NCBI GenBank assembly: GCA_050014415.1
Contig: JBEKDJ010000014.1
Span: forward strand, 1 to 29,002
Direction of reading: 5' to 3'
Source of the DNA: JBEKDJ01 sp050014415
Lineage (GTDB): Bacteria > Desulfobacterota > BSN033 > UBA1163
Length of the DNA stretch: 29,002 bases
Positions 7,796 through 15,907 of the stretch are shown in pieces; the stretch's first letter is position 1; every line of letters begins with the position of its first letter. The notes below the pieces were generated by a model. That model was not told the DNA's origin, ran no database searches, and worked only from the letters and a program-made list of their open reading frames with translations. The position numbers and the translations under genes are program-made.

Positions 7796-9076
7796 TCAAC
7801 CTTTTACCACCTCAAGGAAAGCCTCGATTCGAGTCTTTAATTGACCCATATCCTCCATTCCATAATCGGTCTCGATCTTCAGAAAAGGGACCCCTTTCTC
7901 CTGAAGAGCCTTCTCGACCTTATACGCCTCCACGGTGTAAGGCGTGCAGAACTGAATGCTGTAGTGAATCACTCCGTCCGCCTTGAATTCCTTGGCAAGA
8001 TCAAGGATATGGTCAGTCCGCTCCTCATTCGGTGTGAAACAGGCGCAATCGATCTTGAAATAACGATCGACGATGGCATCGATCATCTTGTCCAACGTGT
8101 CTCCATAATCGCTTACCAGATCCCTTGTGCTTCTTTTTCCCACGCAGGACTCCTCTGCCACGACGACAGCACCGCTTGTTTCAATGATGAAAGGAATTTT
8201 CCAGTTAGGCACCGCCATCGGGGAGCCTGAGACAAGGATGCGTGCAGTCCCGTTTCGGCTGACACCGATTCTCCCTTTAACGCGCTCTTCAAGTTCATCA
8301 CAGAGGGCATTGATGTTCTTGGTAAATCGAAGAGGGTCATCGTAAAAAGCAATCTGGTTAACCAGCAGGGCGTCCAGTCCGGAGATAGGAGAAGGATTGG
8401 CTTTTCTGAGGGCGCTCAGGCGCTGAAGGGCTTTCCGTTTATTGTTTGCAATCTTGATTCCTTCTCTCAGATTCTCTGGCGTGATCTTCCTCCCCGTGAT
8501 CTCTTCGACCTTTTCTTTAAACTGAATCACCTCTCCCCTCCACAGGGTCCGGTCCCTTTCGGTCTTCATCTGGGGGATTTCCATGACATAGGTCTCTTTA
8601 TAGTCATTCAGGATCTCATAAGCTTTTTTCTTACCGTCACAGGTGGTTTCTCCCACAACGAGGTCACTCGCCTGAATGTACGGACAGAGACCGGCCAGCT
8701 TGAATCCCATAAAGGATTTGATCAACGCGCAGGTATTGCGGGGGAGGACCTTTTCTGCCTCGTCAATTCCAATTTCAGCCCCGGCACAGAGGCCCACACA
8801 TGTTCCTCCAACGGCTAAGATCAATTCCTCGGGCACATAGACACAAAACGTCCCGACCACTTTGTTCCCTTTCTTCTTCGCTTCCATCAACTCTTCAACC
8901 CTTAGCCCGTGGACCTCGGAGATCACGAAGTCGAGATATTGCATTGCCTTGGGTCGATTTTCCTGAGACATATAGATGTCTTTGTAAGCCTTTCCAAGAA
9001 CAGCTAAGAGTTGATCATGACCCTCTAAATTCAAGCCCAAATCCTTCCACATTGGTCGATAATCTTTCTTTTCCAT
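7796..9076 (-). CDS. Double-cubane cluster protein, copy B, with N-terminal extension
   Basis: This 426-residue paralogue of copy A is the first gene of the operon. ATG 9076 is chosen because AAAGGAG lies about 6 bases upstream; the longer frame has no good site. About 50 extra N-terminal residues precede the family core (VVGTFCVYVPEELILAVGG). Cysteine positions correspond to copy A: LCAG, PRNTCALIKS, LCPYI..SDLVVGETTCDGKKKA, ESCVGKRS and CACFTPN. The copy A motif QACHTYNVES becomes QFCTPYTVEA, a change close to a conserved region that could alter substrate or partner. Two paralogues beside one activator suggest a heterodimer or two activities sharing an electron donor. Confidence 0.88.
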   Translation of the reverse strand: MEKKDYRPMWKDLGLNLEGHDQLLAVLGKAYKDIYMSQENRPKAMQYLDFVISEVHGLRVEELMEAKKKGNKVVGTFCVYVPEELILAVGGTCVGLCAGAEIGIDEAEKVLPRNTCALIKSFMGFKLAGLCPYIQASDLVVGETTCDGKKKAYEILNDYKETYVMEIPQMKTERDRTLWRGEVIQFKEKVEEITGRKITPENLREGIKIANNKRKALQRLSALRKANPSPISGLDALLVNQIAFYDDPLRFTKNINALCDELEERVKGRIGVSRNGTARILVSGSPMAVPNWKIPFIIETSGAVVVAEESCVGKRSTRDLVSDYGDTLDKMIDAIVDRYFKIDCACFTPNEERTDHILDLAKEFKADGVIHYSIQFCTPYTVEAYKVEKALQEKGVPFLKIETDYGMEDMGQLKTRIEAFLEVVKG

Positions 9077-9130
9077 AGTTTCTCCTTTCCTCACCGCACA
9101 AAGGCGTTTTGTTCTTTTAAACTCGAGGGA

Positions 9131-9157
9131 TTGGCTTCCGGCCAACCTGCGGGCAGG
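9131..9157. repeat. Two back-to-back small hairpins upstream of the DCCP operon
   Basis: Two perfect 5-bp stems sit side by side: TTGGC-TTCCG-GCCAA (9131-9145) and CCTGC-GG-GCAGG (9146-9157). They lie about 55 bp before the first operon gene, in what would be its 5' untranslated region. They resemble short interspersed palindromes seen in many bacterial genomes. A CGGAAGCCG-containing palindrome also lies upstream of the E1-like gene (about 15630-15640). Function is unknown. Confidence 0.4.
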
Positions 9158-9593
9158 CGAGCATGCTGTCAGACTTGGATGACGGTTTATGGAGGAAAGG
9201 GAAAGATTGAACTTGGGTTAGACAGAGGAGTTAATTCAGGTTACAAACGAAGTTTTGAGATGCATCTTTCAGAAGATGAGAGCCTCCTGTCCAACCAACC
9301 CACTCTTCTCCCTGCCCTCTTAGCCGTGTCAGCCCAAACCTATGGGCATCCAGAGAATCATTTCATGGGCGGCATCGAAAAATCCAAACACGATTCATTG
9401 GCTCTCACCTCCCTCCATCAATAAACAAACTTTAACTAAATCAAAAAACTTTGTATGTCAAATTGGAATTCTCAATAGTATTTCCCTTGAATATCAAAAA
9501 TCCTTATGAGCTTTAGATATGACCATGGAAGGAATTTTGGATAGGCAACAAAATTTGCAGCCCTTTGTTTTAGGCTTAAGATAACTATTTTTC
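9158..9593. other. Intergenic stretch without recognised gene
   Basis: Roughly 435 bp between the start of the DCCP operon and the sulfur-carrier pseudogene. Open frames here have no ribosome-binding site and no recognisable family. The operon promoter should lie in the right-hand part of the stretch just before 9145, but no convincing -35/-10 pair could be picked out. Confidence 0.5.
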
Positions 9594-9874
9594 CTATGAT
9601 CCTCCAGTAAGCATAACGGTAAGGTGAATTTCGTCGCCATCCTTGACGGACTCAAGGAGCTCATTCGGGTAAGCGCTGGCATGATTCAAATAGATTTCGA
9701 CGTTGTTGAGCAGTTTATCTTTTTTGGCAAATAGCGCCTTCTCCATTCCAGGGAATTGCTTGATGGGCTGGTTCAGACATTCACCCACAATACGGCCTCG
9801 CCCTCTAATGATACCACCTCCAAGCCATTGGTAAATTGCCGGTGGGTTTTGTGAATGGTTATCTTGCCAGGCAT
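9594..9874 (-). pseudogene. Frameshifted duplicate of the MoaD/ThiS-like sulfur carrier
   Basis: Translation from ATG 9874 gives MPGKITIHKTHRQFTNGLEV, which aligns with the N-terminus of the intact carrier at 12939-13211. It runs into a stop soon after. The rest of the homology (VGECLNQPIKQFPGMEKALF onward) continues in another frame to the stop at 9594. Compared with the intact copy, about 5 extra bases lie just before the GTGGGTGAATGT block (near 9789-9800). The C-terminus reads MLTGGS, with a Ser after the diglycine that in the intact copy is terminal. An upstream GGAAAGGGG still resembles a ribosome-binding site. It appears to be a dead copy made by duplication. Confidence 0.85.
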
Positions 9875-9903
9875 GTCTTACCCCTTTCCCACGAGAGATC
9901 CAC
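9600..9903 (-). repeat. Direct repeat copy 1 (sulfur-carrier unit)
   Basis: About 300 bp homologous to 12942-13240 in the same orientation, roughly 75-80% identical by eye. Long identical blocks include TTCTCCATTCCAGGGAATTG and CAGACATTCACCCAC, and homology runs into the upstream region (both end in AGATCCAC). The two copies bracket the molybdopterin oxidoreductase gene. Confidence 0.8.
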
Positions 9904-10099
9904 ATGATCACAATTCGGGTTTTTGTTGACTCTAGATTCGCTGAAGGTCACCTCCGCTTCTGCATTAGATGGAATTGCTATGCCCCTCATCTATACCTTG
10001 AATCGTAAATTGAAAGTCTGCGATTCTTCTTAGGTAGGTATTGACACAAGATTGGAATGAGATCTCTCGAGATCCCTCAGGATAAGATCCCATACTTGC

Positions 10100-12751
10100 T
10101 CAGCTATGCTTCTCTTTGAGTCTCCTGATCTTTACCTTTGGGCTTAACTCAATCGTGCCGCTCAAGGGATCCAGGCCCACGTTGTCCTTTGCAGTAATCA
10201 ATGCGTTATAGTTTGTGCCCGTTTTTGAAACGGGGTTCATGTGTATCGTGCCTTTTCCGTAGCACGCCGGAATGCCGACCACCTCCGGGTGAATGAGCTC
10301 GGTCAATTTCACTTTTCCCCTCGATTTCCCATACCGTGATTCCACCTCCACCCAGTCTCCGTCTTTGATTCCTTTCTTTTTCGCGGTCTCCTTGTTGAGA
10401 TGGATGAACATCTCGTAAGGATCATTCTCTCGAATTTCTGCTAGCCAGGGGTTCTCTTGAGTTCCTCCGGTGGCAAAAGGCATGAAGGAGGTCTTCCAGT
10501 TGGCCACCCAGAGATCGAATTCAGGAGGAGCACCAAGCTCATTGTTTGGAATCCAGTGGGGGATGGGTTCGAAGTAGGCAAAGAAGTCTTCCATCTCTTC
10601 TTCCCTCCATCCTGGAACCTTCACATTATCTCTCTTCAAGTTCTCCCGAAGGGCATCCCCGGTTTCTTTTGTATGTTCAAAATAGATCGGATGCCGCGTC
10701 TTATTGTCAGGCCAATAGTAGTAGTTGTAGCCTTCTTTCCCCGTCTTGGAGTATTTATAGATAAGGCCTTTTTGGAGACCTTCCTCAAAGCTGTGTTCCT
10801 CCCCGAATATCTGCTTGATCCTTCGGTCGATGATCTCATCCAAGGTATATCGCTTGTCGAGATCGAGCTTTCGATGATCTGTCAGCATGAAGGTCCGGTT
10901 GATGACATCAGTCAACCCTCTCTTCCCTTTCAGGAATCCTGCCCGGTCAGCCAGTTCGAGCATCATCTCATCGATCTGCATCGTATTGAACATAGGCTTC
11001 ACGGGATTTCGACAGAGGGCCATCTCCAGGCCCCGCACGTCGTCTGCAATGGATTGATGGACGACCAGATAGAACCTACAGAACTTCCTTTCGAGGAAGT
11101 AGGATTCCGGAAGAACAATGTCAGCCATCATCGTCGTCTCATCAAATTGTGTGGAGACGGTAACAATGAACGGAACCTTTCTGAAGGCCTCGATGAAGAT
11201 CTCTCGGTCGGTGATTGCCCGGATGGGGTTTCCACCGCAGACTAAAAAGGCTTCTATGGGGAAGGTGAGGTAGTACTCCTTCGGATTGACGATAGCCCTT
11301 ACTGCCAAATGGGGTGCCGTGTGTTTTGTGGGATAGAACTCAGCCATATCGACATGGTCAGGCGGGAACTTCCATGGAACACCAATGGCCTCAAGGATCG
11401 GCGTCACGATCCCGTCTTCGTTGGGCCTGAGAGTTTCAGCAGAAGGACCCGGATTTCGATTTCCGGTGGCACCTCCCGGAACTTCCATGGCTCCCACCAG
11501 CATGTTGATGATCTTCGTCGCCAGGTCGAAGTACATGCCCCCCTTATGGGAGACAGCGCCCCGTCCTGATCCTGCAATCTGTACGGGTCTGTATGGAAAA
11601 GTGAAACCATCGATGACAATGGTAGAACCGATCATGGCGTGGTCGATGAACTCTCTTGTTGTAATGCGAATGGTTTCCGCGGGAACAGAGCTGATTCTTT
11701 CAGCCCATTCCGGAGTGTATTCTTTCACTCGCTCTTTGATCAACCGAAATGCAGGCTTTGCCTGTACACCTTCCACGATATATTCTCCTTCCAGGGCATA
11801 GTCCCTGATTGAAGGGTCGTCAAAGGTTTTTGCCTTCCCATCTATTGAATCCCAGAGAAGGGGCCTCTTTGACTTCGGGTCTCTCATGTAGTAGCCGTCC
11901 GGTCCGATGAGATAAGGGCCATTTGTCCGGTTCTTGACAAACCACTCATCAAACTTGCCGATCTCATAAAGGATGGTGTGAATCATCGATAACGCAAAGG
12001 CCAGTTCTGTCCCCGGACGAATGGGGATCCATCGGTATCCTTTCGAGGCCTCCACAGAACAGCGTGGATCAAGGGTCACCAGTTTCATTCCCCTCTCGAT
12101 GGCTTCGAGGAACCGCCGGGTCGATCCTGGAGTCGCGACATTGGGACCGACGGTTCTACCGGGAGCAATGAGATAATGACAATACTGAAGGTCTGAAATG
12201 TATTCCGGATGCTGACCATGGACAAGGTTGGAGGCGTAGTGGATAGAGCAGAGGGGACCGTGAGAGCCTACCATATTCGGCGTCCCAAAAGCGTCGGCGA
12301 AGATCTGTCCCGGCACCTCGTAATTGGTTGCCTTCTCCACTTCTTTCGGCGTAATGAAGAGACTTTCAGCGCACCCCCACCCTTCCCAAATCAAAAGCTT
12401 GCGGGGATCTTCTTCGCGAATCTTTTTGAGTTTTTCTGCAACCGTGTTAAGGGCCTCATCCCAAGTAATTTCAACCCAGCCAGGGTCTATGTCCGGTCCC
12501 TTCTCCGGATTCGTTCTCTTCAGCGGACCTTTGACACGGTAGGGGTTATAGAGGCCCATTATCGAGGAGATAGAGCGAATGCAGATCTTTCCTTGATTGG
12601 TGGGGCAATCAGGGTTGCCCACTATATTGGTGACGATTCCGTCTTCAACGTGAACGAGTGTGCCGTCATCCGCCTGCATACACATCATGCAGAAACTGGG
12701 TATCCATCTATCCTCATCCTCCCTCTGTACTTCCTGGATTAACTCTTTCAA
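10100..12751 (-). CDS. Molybdopterin (Mo/W) oxidoreductase, DMSO-reductase family, stand-alone
   Basis: This 883-residue catalytic subunit carries an N-terminal Fe-S motif, the VEDGIVTNIVGNPDCP.NQGKIC segment, WVEITWDEAL (residues 92-101) and a C-terminal dinucleotide-binding domain (HLNKETAKKKGIKDGDWVEV). Cys168 in GPLCSIHY is the likely metal ligand. The expected CxxCxxxC...C cluster motif reads Cys21, Cys24, Asp28, Cys57, so the third ligand position is Asp; Cys49 is nearby. No Tat signal is present, so the enzyme is probably cytoplasmic. Start is TTG 12751 with AGGAGG 7 bases upstream. No electron-transfer subunit is encoded nearby. Substrate is unknown: acetylene hydratase-like, formate dehydrogenase-like or aromatic hydroxylase-like roles cannot be separated. 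Confidence 0.88.
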   Translation of the reverse strand: MKELIQEVQREDEDRWIPSFCMMCMQADDGTLVHVEDGIVTNIVGNPDCPTNQGKICIRSISSIMGLYNPYRVKGPLKRTNPEKGPDIDPGWVEITWDEALNTVAEKLKKIREEDPRKLLIWEGWGCAESLFITPKEVEKATNYEVPGQIFADAFGTPNMVGSHGPLCSIHYASNLVHGQHPEYISDLQYCHYLIAPGRTVGPNVATPGSTRRFLEAIERGMKLVTLDPRCSVEASKGYRWIPIRPGTELAFALSMIHTILYEIGKFDEWFVKNRTNGPYLIGPDGYYMRDPKSKRPLLWDSIDGKAKTFDDPSIRDYALEGEYIVEGVQAKPAFRLIKERVKEYTPEWAERISSVPAETIRITTREFIDHAMIGSTIVIDGFTFPYRPVQIAGSGRGAVSHKGGMYFDLATKIINMLVGAMEVPGGATGNRNPGPSAETLRPNEDGIVTPILEAIGVPWKFPPDHVDMAEFYPTKHTAPHLAVRAIVNPKEYYLTFPIEAFLVCGGNPIRAITDREIFIEAFRKVPFIVTVSTQFDETTMMADIVLPESYFLERKFCRFYLVVHQSIADDVRGLEMALCRNPVKPMFNTMQIDEMMLELADRAGFLKGKRGLTDVINRTFMLTDHRKLDLDKRYTLDEIIDRRIKQIFGEEHSFEEGLQKGLIYKYSKTGKEGYNYYYWPDNKTRHPIYFEHTKETGDALRENLKRDNVKVPGWREEEMEDFFAYFEPIPHWIPNNELGAPPEFDLWVANWKTSFMPFATGGTQENPWLAEIRENDPYEMFIHLNKETAKKKGIKDGDWVEVESRYGKSRGKVKLTELIHPEVVGIPACYGKGTIHMNPVSKTGTNYNALITAKDNVGLDPLSGTIELSPKVKIRRLKEKHS

Positions 12752-12938
12752 GTGGATGCCTCCTTCTAAGAATCGACAACAACCAAGGAGCTATAAAAAT
12801 CAATCGTCCCAAGTCGTCAAGCGAATGTCGACTATAAAAACCATCTTCAGGATTACGGGATTACACCAACTCGTTTAAACAGAATTAGAGTCGCGGTGAA
12901 TGTAAACATTTCTATACGCTGCTCAATTACTTCTCTGA

Positions 12939-13211
12939 CTATCCCCCAGCAAGCATAACGATAAGGTAAATTTCGTCGCCATCTTTAACGGGTTTAACAA
13001 GTTCATTTGGGTAAGCGCTAATATTATTTAATAGAATCTCAACGTTGTTGAGTAGCTTATCTTTATTGGCAAACAGCGCTTTCTCCATTCCAGGGAATTG
13101 CTTGATGAGCTGGCTCAGACATTCACCCACTGTCCCGCCTTCCACAGCGACCACCTTTAGGCCGTTTGTTAATTGCCGATGAGTCGTATGGATGTGGACA
13201 TTAACCGACAT
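12939..13211 (-). CDS. MoaD/ThiS-like sulfur carrier protein (HcyS-like)
   Basis: This 90-residue ubiquitin-fold carrier ends in VMLAGG. An exposed C-terminal diglycine is the site that an E1-like enzyme adenylates and converts to a thiocarboxylate. ATG 13211 is chosen over the longer frame because GAAAGGAGC lies about 6 bases upstream. It follows a type II cysteine desulfurase and an E1-like enzyme on the same strand and is divergent from metY/cysK. By analogy with the Wolinella HcyS pathway it may hand sulfur to acetylhomoserine. Because it ends in GG, no trimming peptidase (HcyD) would be needed, and none is seen. A MoaD role for the adjacent molybdoenzyme remains possible. Confidence 0.82.
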   Translation of the reverse strand: MSVNVHIHTTHRQLTNGLKVVAVEGGTVGECLSQLIKQFPGMEKALFANKDKLLNNVEILLNNISAYPNELVKPVKDGDEIYLIVMLAGG

Positions 13212-13240
13212 GACTTGCTCCTTTCTCACCAAAGATCCAC
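12942..13240 (-). repeat. Direct repeat copy 2 (sulfur-carrier unit)
   Basis: The intact partner of the repeat at 9600-9903, covering the carrier coding region and its ribosome-binding site up to AGATCCAC. The two copies are about 3.3 kb apart and in the same orientation. Confidence 0.8.
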
Positions 13241-13364
13241 AAAGGCCACAATATGAGTTTTTGCTAAGCGCATAAGCTGTGAGTCAATAGGCAACAGGTT
13301 CTCTTTGTCCTCACAAACACTCTTTAAATGAAAGATTTCAAATAACCCGTACCGCCTGTTACCT

Positions 13365-14549
13365 TTACACTTCTGACTTTTCACGTGAACCGCTGACTTC
13401 AAGCGCGGCTGTCCTCGCAATCCGCTCTAAAGCCTGAAGCGTCGTATCAATCTCCTCCGCAGTGTTGAAGTATCCCGGACTTAAGCGAATAGTGCCCAAG
13501 GGATACGTGCCCAATGTCCTATGAGCCACCGCCGCGCAGTGAAGTCCTGTTCTGACTTTGATATCAAATCTTTGATCAAGAATAGCGCCCACCTCTCCTG
13601 GTTCGTATCTTTTGATATTAAATGAGACGGCGGGTGCTTGCCTAGTTCCGTCTTTAGCTATATAGAGAGTAACTCCCGGGATGTGCAACAAGCCCTGGAT
13701 CAGCCTCTTCGTCAAGTATTGCTCGCGGGCACGAATTCCATCCAGACCTTCAGCAAAGATATATTTCAGCCCTGCCCCAAGCCCACTGATTCCGACGCTG
13801 TTTGATGTCCCGCTTTCGTATCTATCAGGCAGAGTAGACGGTTGCTCCTCGAGTTCCGATTGGGAGCCGGTGCCACCCTCACGTAATGAATCAAGGTCAA
13901 CTCGGTCCCCGATATAAAGCACACCGGTGCCTGGAGGTCCCAACAGCCCCTTATGCCCGGAAAATGCGAGTAGGTCTATATTTCCGGCCTGAACGTCGAT
14001 AGGATAGTTACCAGCAGTTTGCGCTGCATCGACCATAAAAATCAATCCATGTTTCCTAGCAATCGATCCATATACTTCGATGGGGTGAATGCTTCCCGTC
14101 ACGTTAGAGGCATGGGTCACCACGAGAAGTTTGGTATCTTTGGTGATCGCCTCCTCAATGTCTCGGCCATATACTACCCCAGTTTCTTTTGAAGGAGGCA
14201 CTCTAGTGATTTTGACAGCATGACGCGCAAGTTTACTAAGAGGGCGAACAATAGAATTGTGTTCAAAGCAACTCGTAATGACGTGGTCTCCCTGTCTGAG
14301 CAACCCCTTCAACCCCAAGTTCAGGGCATCCGTACAGTTGAGAGTGAATATTACGCGTTCCTTTTGGGGTGAGTTAATAAGGCGTGCGACGAGCATCCTT
14401 GTTTCTTCAACCGCCTCCCTAGCAGCAAGGGCCAGGCTGTGGCTCCCACGTCCGGGGTTCCCCCCCTTGGTTCTGAGGAACTCGCTCATGGTCTGATAGA
14501 CACTCTCTGGCTTAGGCCAGGATGTAGCAGCATTGTCCAGATAGATCAC
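13365..14549 (-). CDS. Cysteine desulfurase, class V aminotransferase family, type II
   Basis: This 394-residue PLP enzyme takes sulfur from cysteine as a protein persulfide. The N-terminus (IYLDNAATSWPKP), PLP lysine in SGHKGLLGPPG, and catalytic cysteine in RTGLHCA are present; R-x-G-x-H-C marks the type II (SufS/CsdA-like) active site. Start is GTG 14549 with TAGGAG about 7 bases upstream. That Shine-Dalgarno overlaps the stop codon of the E1-like gene, giving a 9-bp gap and probable translational coupling. It is the likely sulfur source for the carrier encoded 153 bp downstream. A second, separate desulfurase (sufS) lies at 24092. Confidence 0.92.
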   Translation of the reverse strand: MIYLDNAATSWPKPESVYQTMSEFLRTKGGNPGRGSHSLALAAREAVEETRMLVARLINSPQKERVIFTLNCTDALNLGLKGLLRQGDHVITSCFEHNSIVRPLSKLARHAVKITRVPPSKETGVVYGRDIEEAITKDTKLLVVTHASNVTGSIHPIEVYGSIARKHGLIFMVDAAQTAGNYPIDVQAGNIDLLAFSGHKGLLGPPGTGVLYIGDRVDLDSLREGGTGSQSELEEQPSTLPDRYESGTSNSVGISGLGAGLKYIFAEGLDGIRAREQYLTKRLIQGLLHIPGVTLYIAKDGTRQAPAVSFNIKRYEPGEVGAILDQRFDIKVRTGLHCAAVAHRTLGTYPLGTIRLSPGYFNTAEEIDTTLQALERIARTAALEVSGSREKSEV

Positions 14550-14558
14550 AAAACTCTC

Positions 14559-15587
14559 CTACATACCGATGTACTTTGCATAAAGCCCTCTTGCCACTGA
14601 TTCGTCATCGGTATTTTTTATGATCGCTCGTCCATCAGGGAAGACGACCATTTCATGATTATCGACTTCAAAGCGAAGCATGAATTCGTTGTAACTCACT
14701 GGTCCTATCGGACTGAGGTAGGTTGCGAGCTTCTCAAAGGAGATTTCCTTTGCGTCGGGATTTAGGACCTGAACTGCATTTTGCCCGCAAAGGGAGATGG
14801 TTTTTGTTCCAAACCTTGCCTCTAAGAAATCGTATTTGCCTTGGCAGCTTGGACAGTCTGGATGATGGCCGATATCCAAATGCTTAAATTCGCTTTGCCA
14901 AACATTAACGATGATGAGACTTCGATTTATATCTTTCGACCCGACCAGGATCTTTATTGCCTCAGCAGATTGGAGTGAACCGATGATGAAAGGAGCCGGA
15001 CTGATGACCCCTGCCGTTTCACAAGTGAGCATCCCTGCCCCCATATGCAGATCAGGATGGACACACCGCAAGCAAGCCGTTTCTCCCGGAATGATGTTCA
15101 TAGTCATCCCTGATGAGGAAAGAGCTCCGCCATAAACCCATGGGATTTTATGTTTCAAAGAAACATCATTTATAAGACCCCGGGTCTCAAAATTATCCAG
15201 TCCGTCGAGAATAACATCTGTGTTACTGATGAACCTCTCAATATTCGCATAATTTACGTCTGCAACTATTCCTTCAATCTCAATCGAGGAGTTTATTTTC
15301 TTCAAATGTCGCTCAGCAGCTATGGCCTTTGGCAGTTGGTTCCTAACATCCTCCTCATCAAACAGTACTTGTCGGGCCAGGTTGTGATACTCAATGAAAT
15401 CTCTGTCTATAATCCTGACCTTGCCCACACCAGCACGAACCAAAATACTGGCAATAATTGCCCCCAAGGCTCCACAGCCAATGATCACGGCACAACCATT
15501 GTTCAATTTCCTTTGTCCCTCTTCACCTATACCAGAAAAAAGAATCTGCCTCGAATACCTATCAATCATATCAAGATTTTCCTTCAT
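14559..15587 (-). CDS. E1-like adenylyltransferase (ThiF/MoeB/HesA family, HcyF-like)
   Basis: This roughly 342-residue enzyme starts its core with RYSRQILFSGIGEEGQ and has the nucleotide-binding VIIGCGALGA, the acceptor-strand RQVLFDEEDV and the conserved DGLDNFETR. Two CxxC pairs (CLRC, CPSC) should bind zinc. A C-terminal extension of about 85 residues contains a Cys (SLCGQNAV) and FPDGRAIIK. It would adenylate the carrier's C-terminal glycine and exchange AMP for sulfur. ATG 15587 is used; TTG 15608 or ATG 15569 (MIDRYSRQ, with AAGGA upstream) are alternatives. It is first in its operon, behind a promoter divergent from the met genes. Confidence 0.87.
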   Translation of the reverse strand: MKENLDMIDRYSRQILFSGIGEEGQRKLNNGCAVIIGCGALGAIIASILVRAGVGKVRIIDRDFIEYHNLARQVLFDEEDVRNQLPKAIAAERHLKKINSSIEIEGIVADVNYANIERFISNTDVILDGLDNFETRGLINDVSLKHKIPWVYGGALSSSGMTMNIIPGETACLRCVHPDLHMGAGMLTCETAGVISPAPFIIGSLQSAEAIKILVGSKDINRSLIIVNVWQSEFKHLDIGHHPDCPSCQGKYDFLEARFGTKTISLCGQNAVQVLNPDAKEISFEKLATYLSPIGPVSYNEFMLRFEVDNHEMVVFPDGRAIIKNTDDESVARGLYAKYIGM

Positions 15588-15674
15588 GGGCTGATCGGAC
15601 CTTTTCAACCACCTACCGGCGAGTGCGGAAGCCGCAAGGGAAGCATATTACCCGAAACAAAGGGATTTAATGCA

Positions 15675-15703
15675 AAGTTAATATAGAACTAAGCGATTGT
15701 CAA
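15675..15703 (-). promoter_or_regulatory. Probable promoter of the E1-desulfurase-carrier operon
   Basis: On the minus strand a perfect -35 TTGACA (15698-15703) is followed by a 17-bp spacer and TAACTT (15675-15680) as -10. It would start transcription near 15668, about 80 bases before the E1-like start codon. Its spacer does not match those of the two plus-strand promoters described at 15847 and 21712. Confidence 0.6.
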
Positions 15704-15846
15704 TCCAGAGAGAATAAGTAAACTTTAAGAATAATGTTTTTTTGGGGAAAAAGATGACACTCATTATAAAAGGAAATGGAATACGTTTGTAATTTATTAA
15801 TTATATTAAATGATTACAGAGTATTTTAAGAACATTGAAAAATTAC

Positions 15847-15874
15847 TTGACAAATTTTATAAAGATGTTAAACT
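15847..15874 (+). promoter_or_regulatory. Probable promoter of the met leader and metY operon
   Basis: TTGACA (15847-15852), a 16-bp spacer and TAAACT (15869-15874) make a plausible sigma-70 promoter about 30 bases before the leader ORF. The -35 and most of the spacer (CTTGACAAATTTTATAAAGA) are nearly identical to the promoter at 21712, with one mismatch over 20 bases. Spacers are not normally conserved, which hints at a shared operator. Confidence 0.65.
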
Positions 15875-15907
15875 AAATTTTAATAAAACTATTTGAGAAA
15901 ATCGTCT

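Noticed and set aside
9131..9424. 97-residue plus-strand frame opposite the DCCP leader
   Set aside because: It begins within the twin hairpins, has no Shine-Dalgarno sequence and a composition unlike the real genes.
9594..9911. Reading the left carrier copy as an intact 105-residue protein
   Set aside because: The first 40 or so residues of that frame are an out-of-frame reading of the true N-terminus, which is found in another frame from ATG 9874.
10457..11245. 262-residue plus-strand frame
   Set aside because: It lies entirely opposite the molybdopterin oxidoreductase gene, has no family features, and reflects the codon bias of the real gene.
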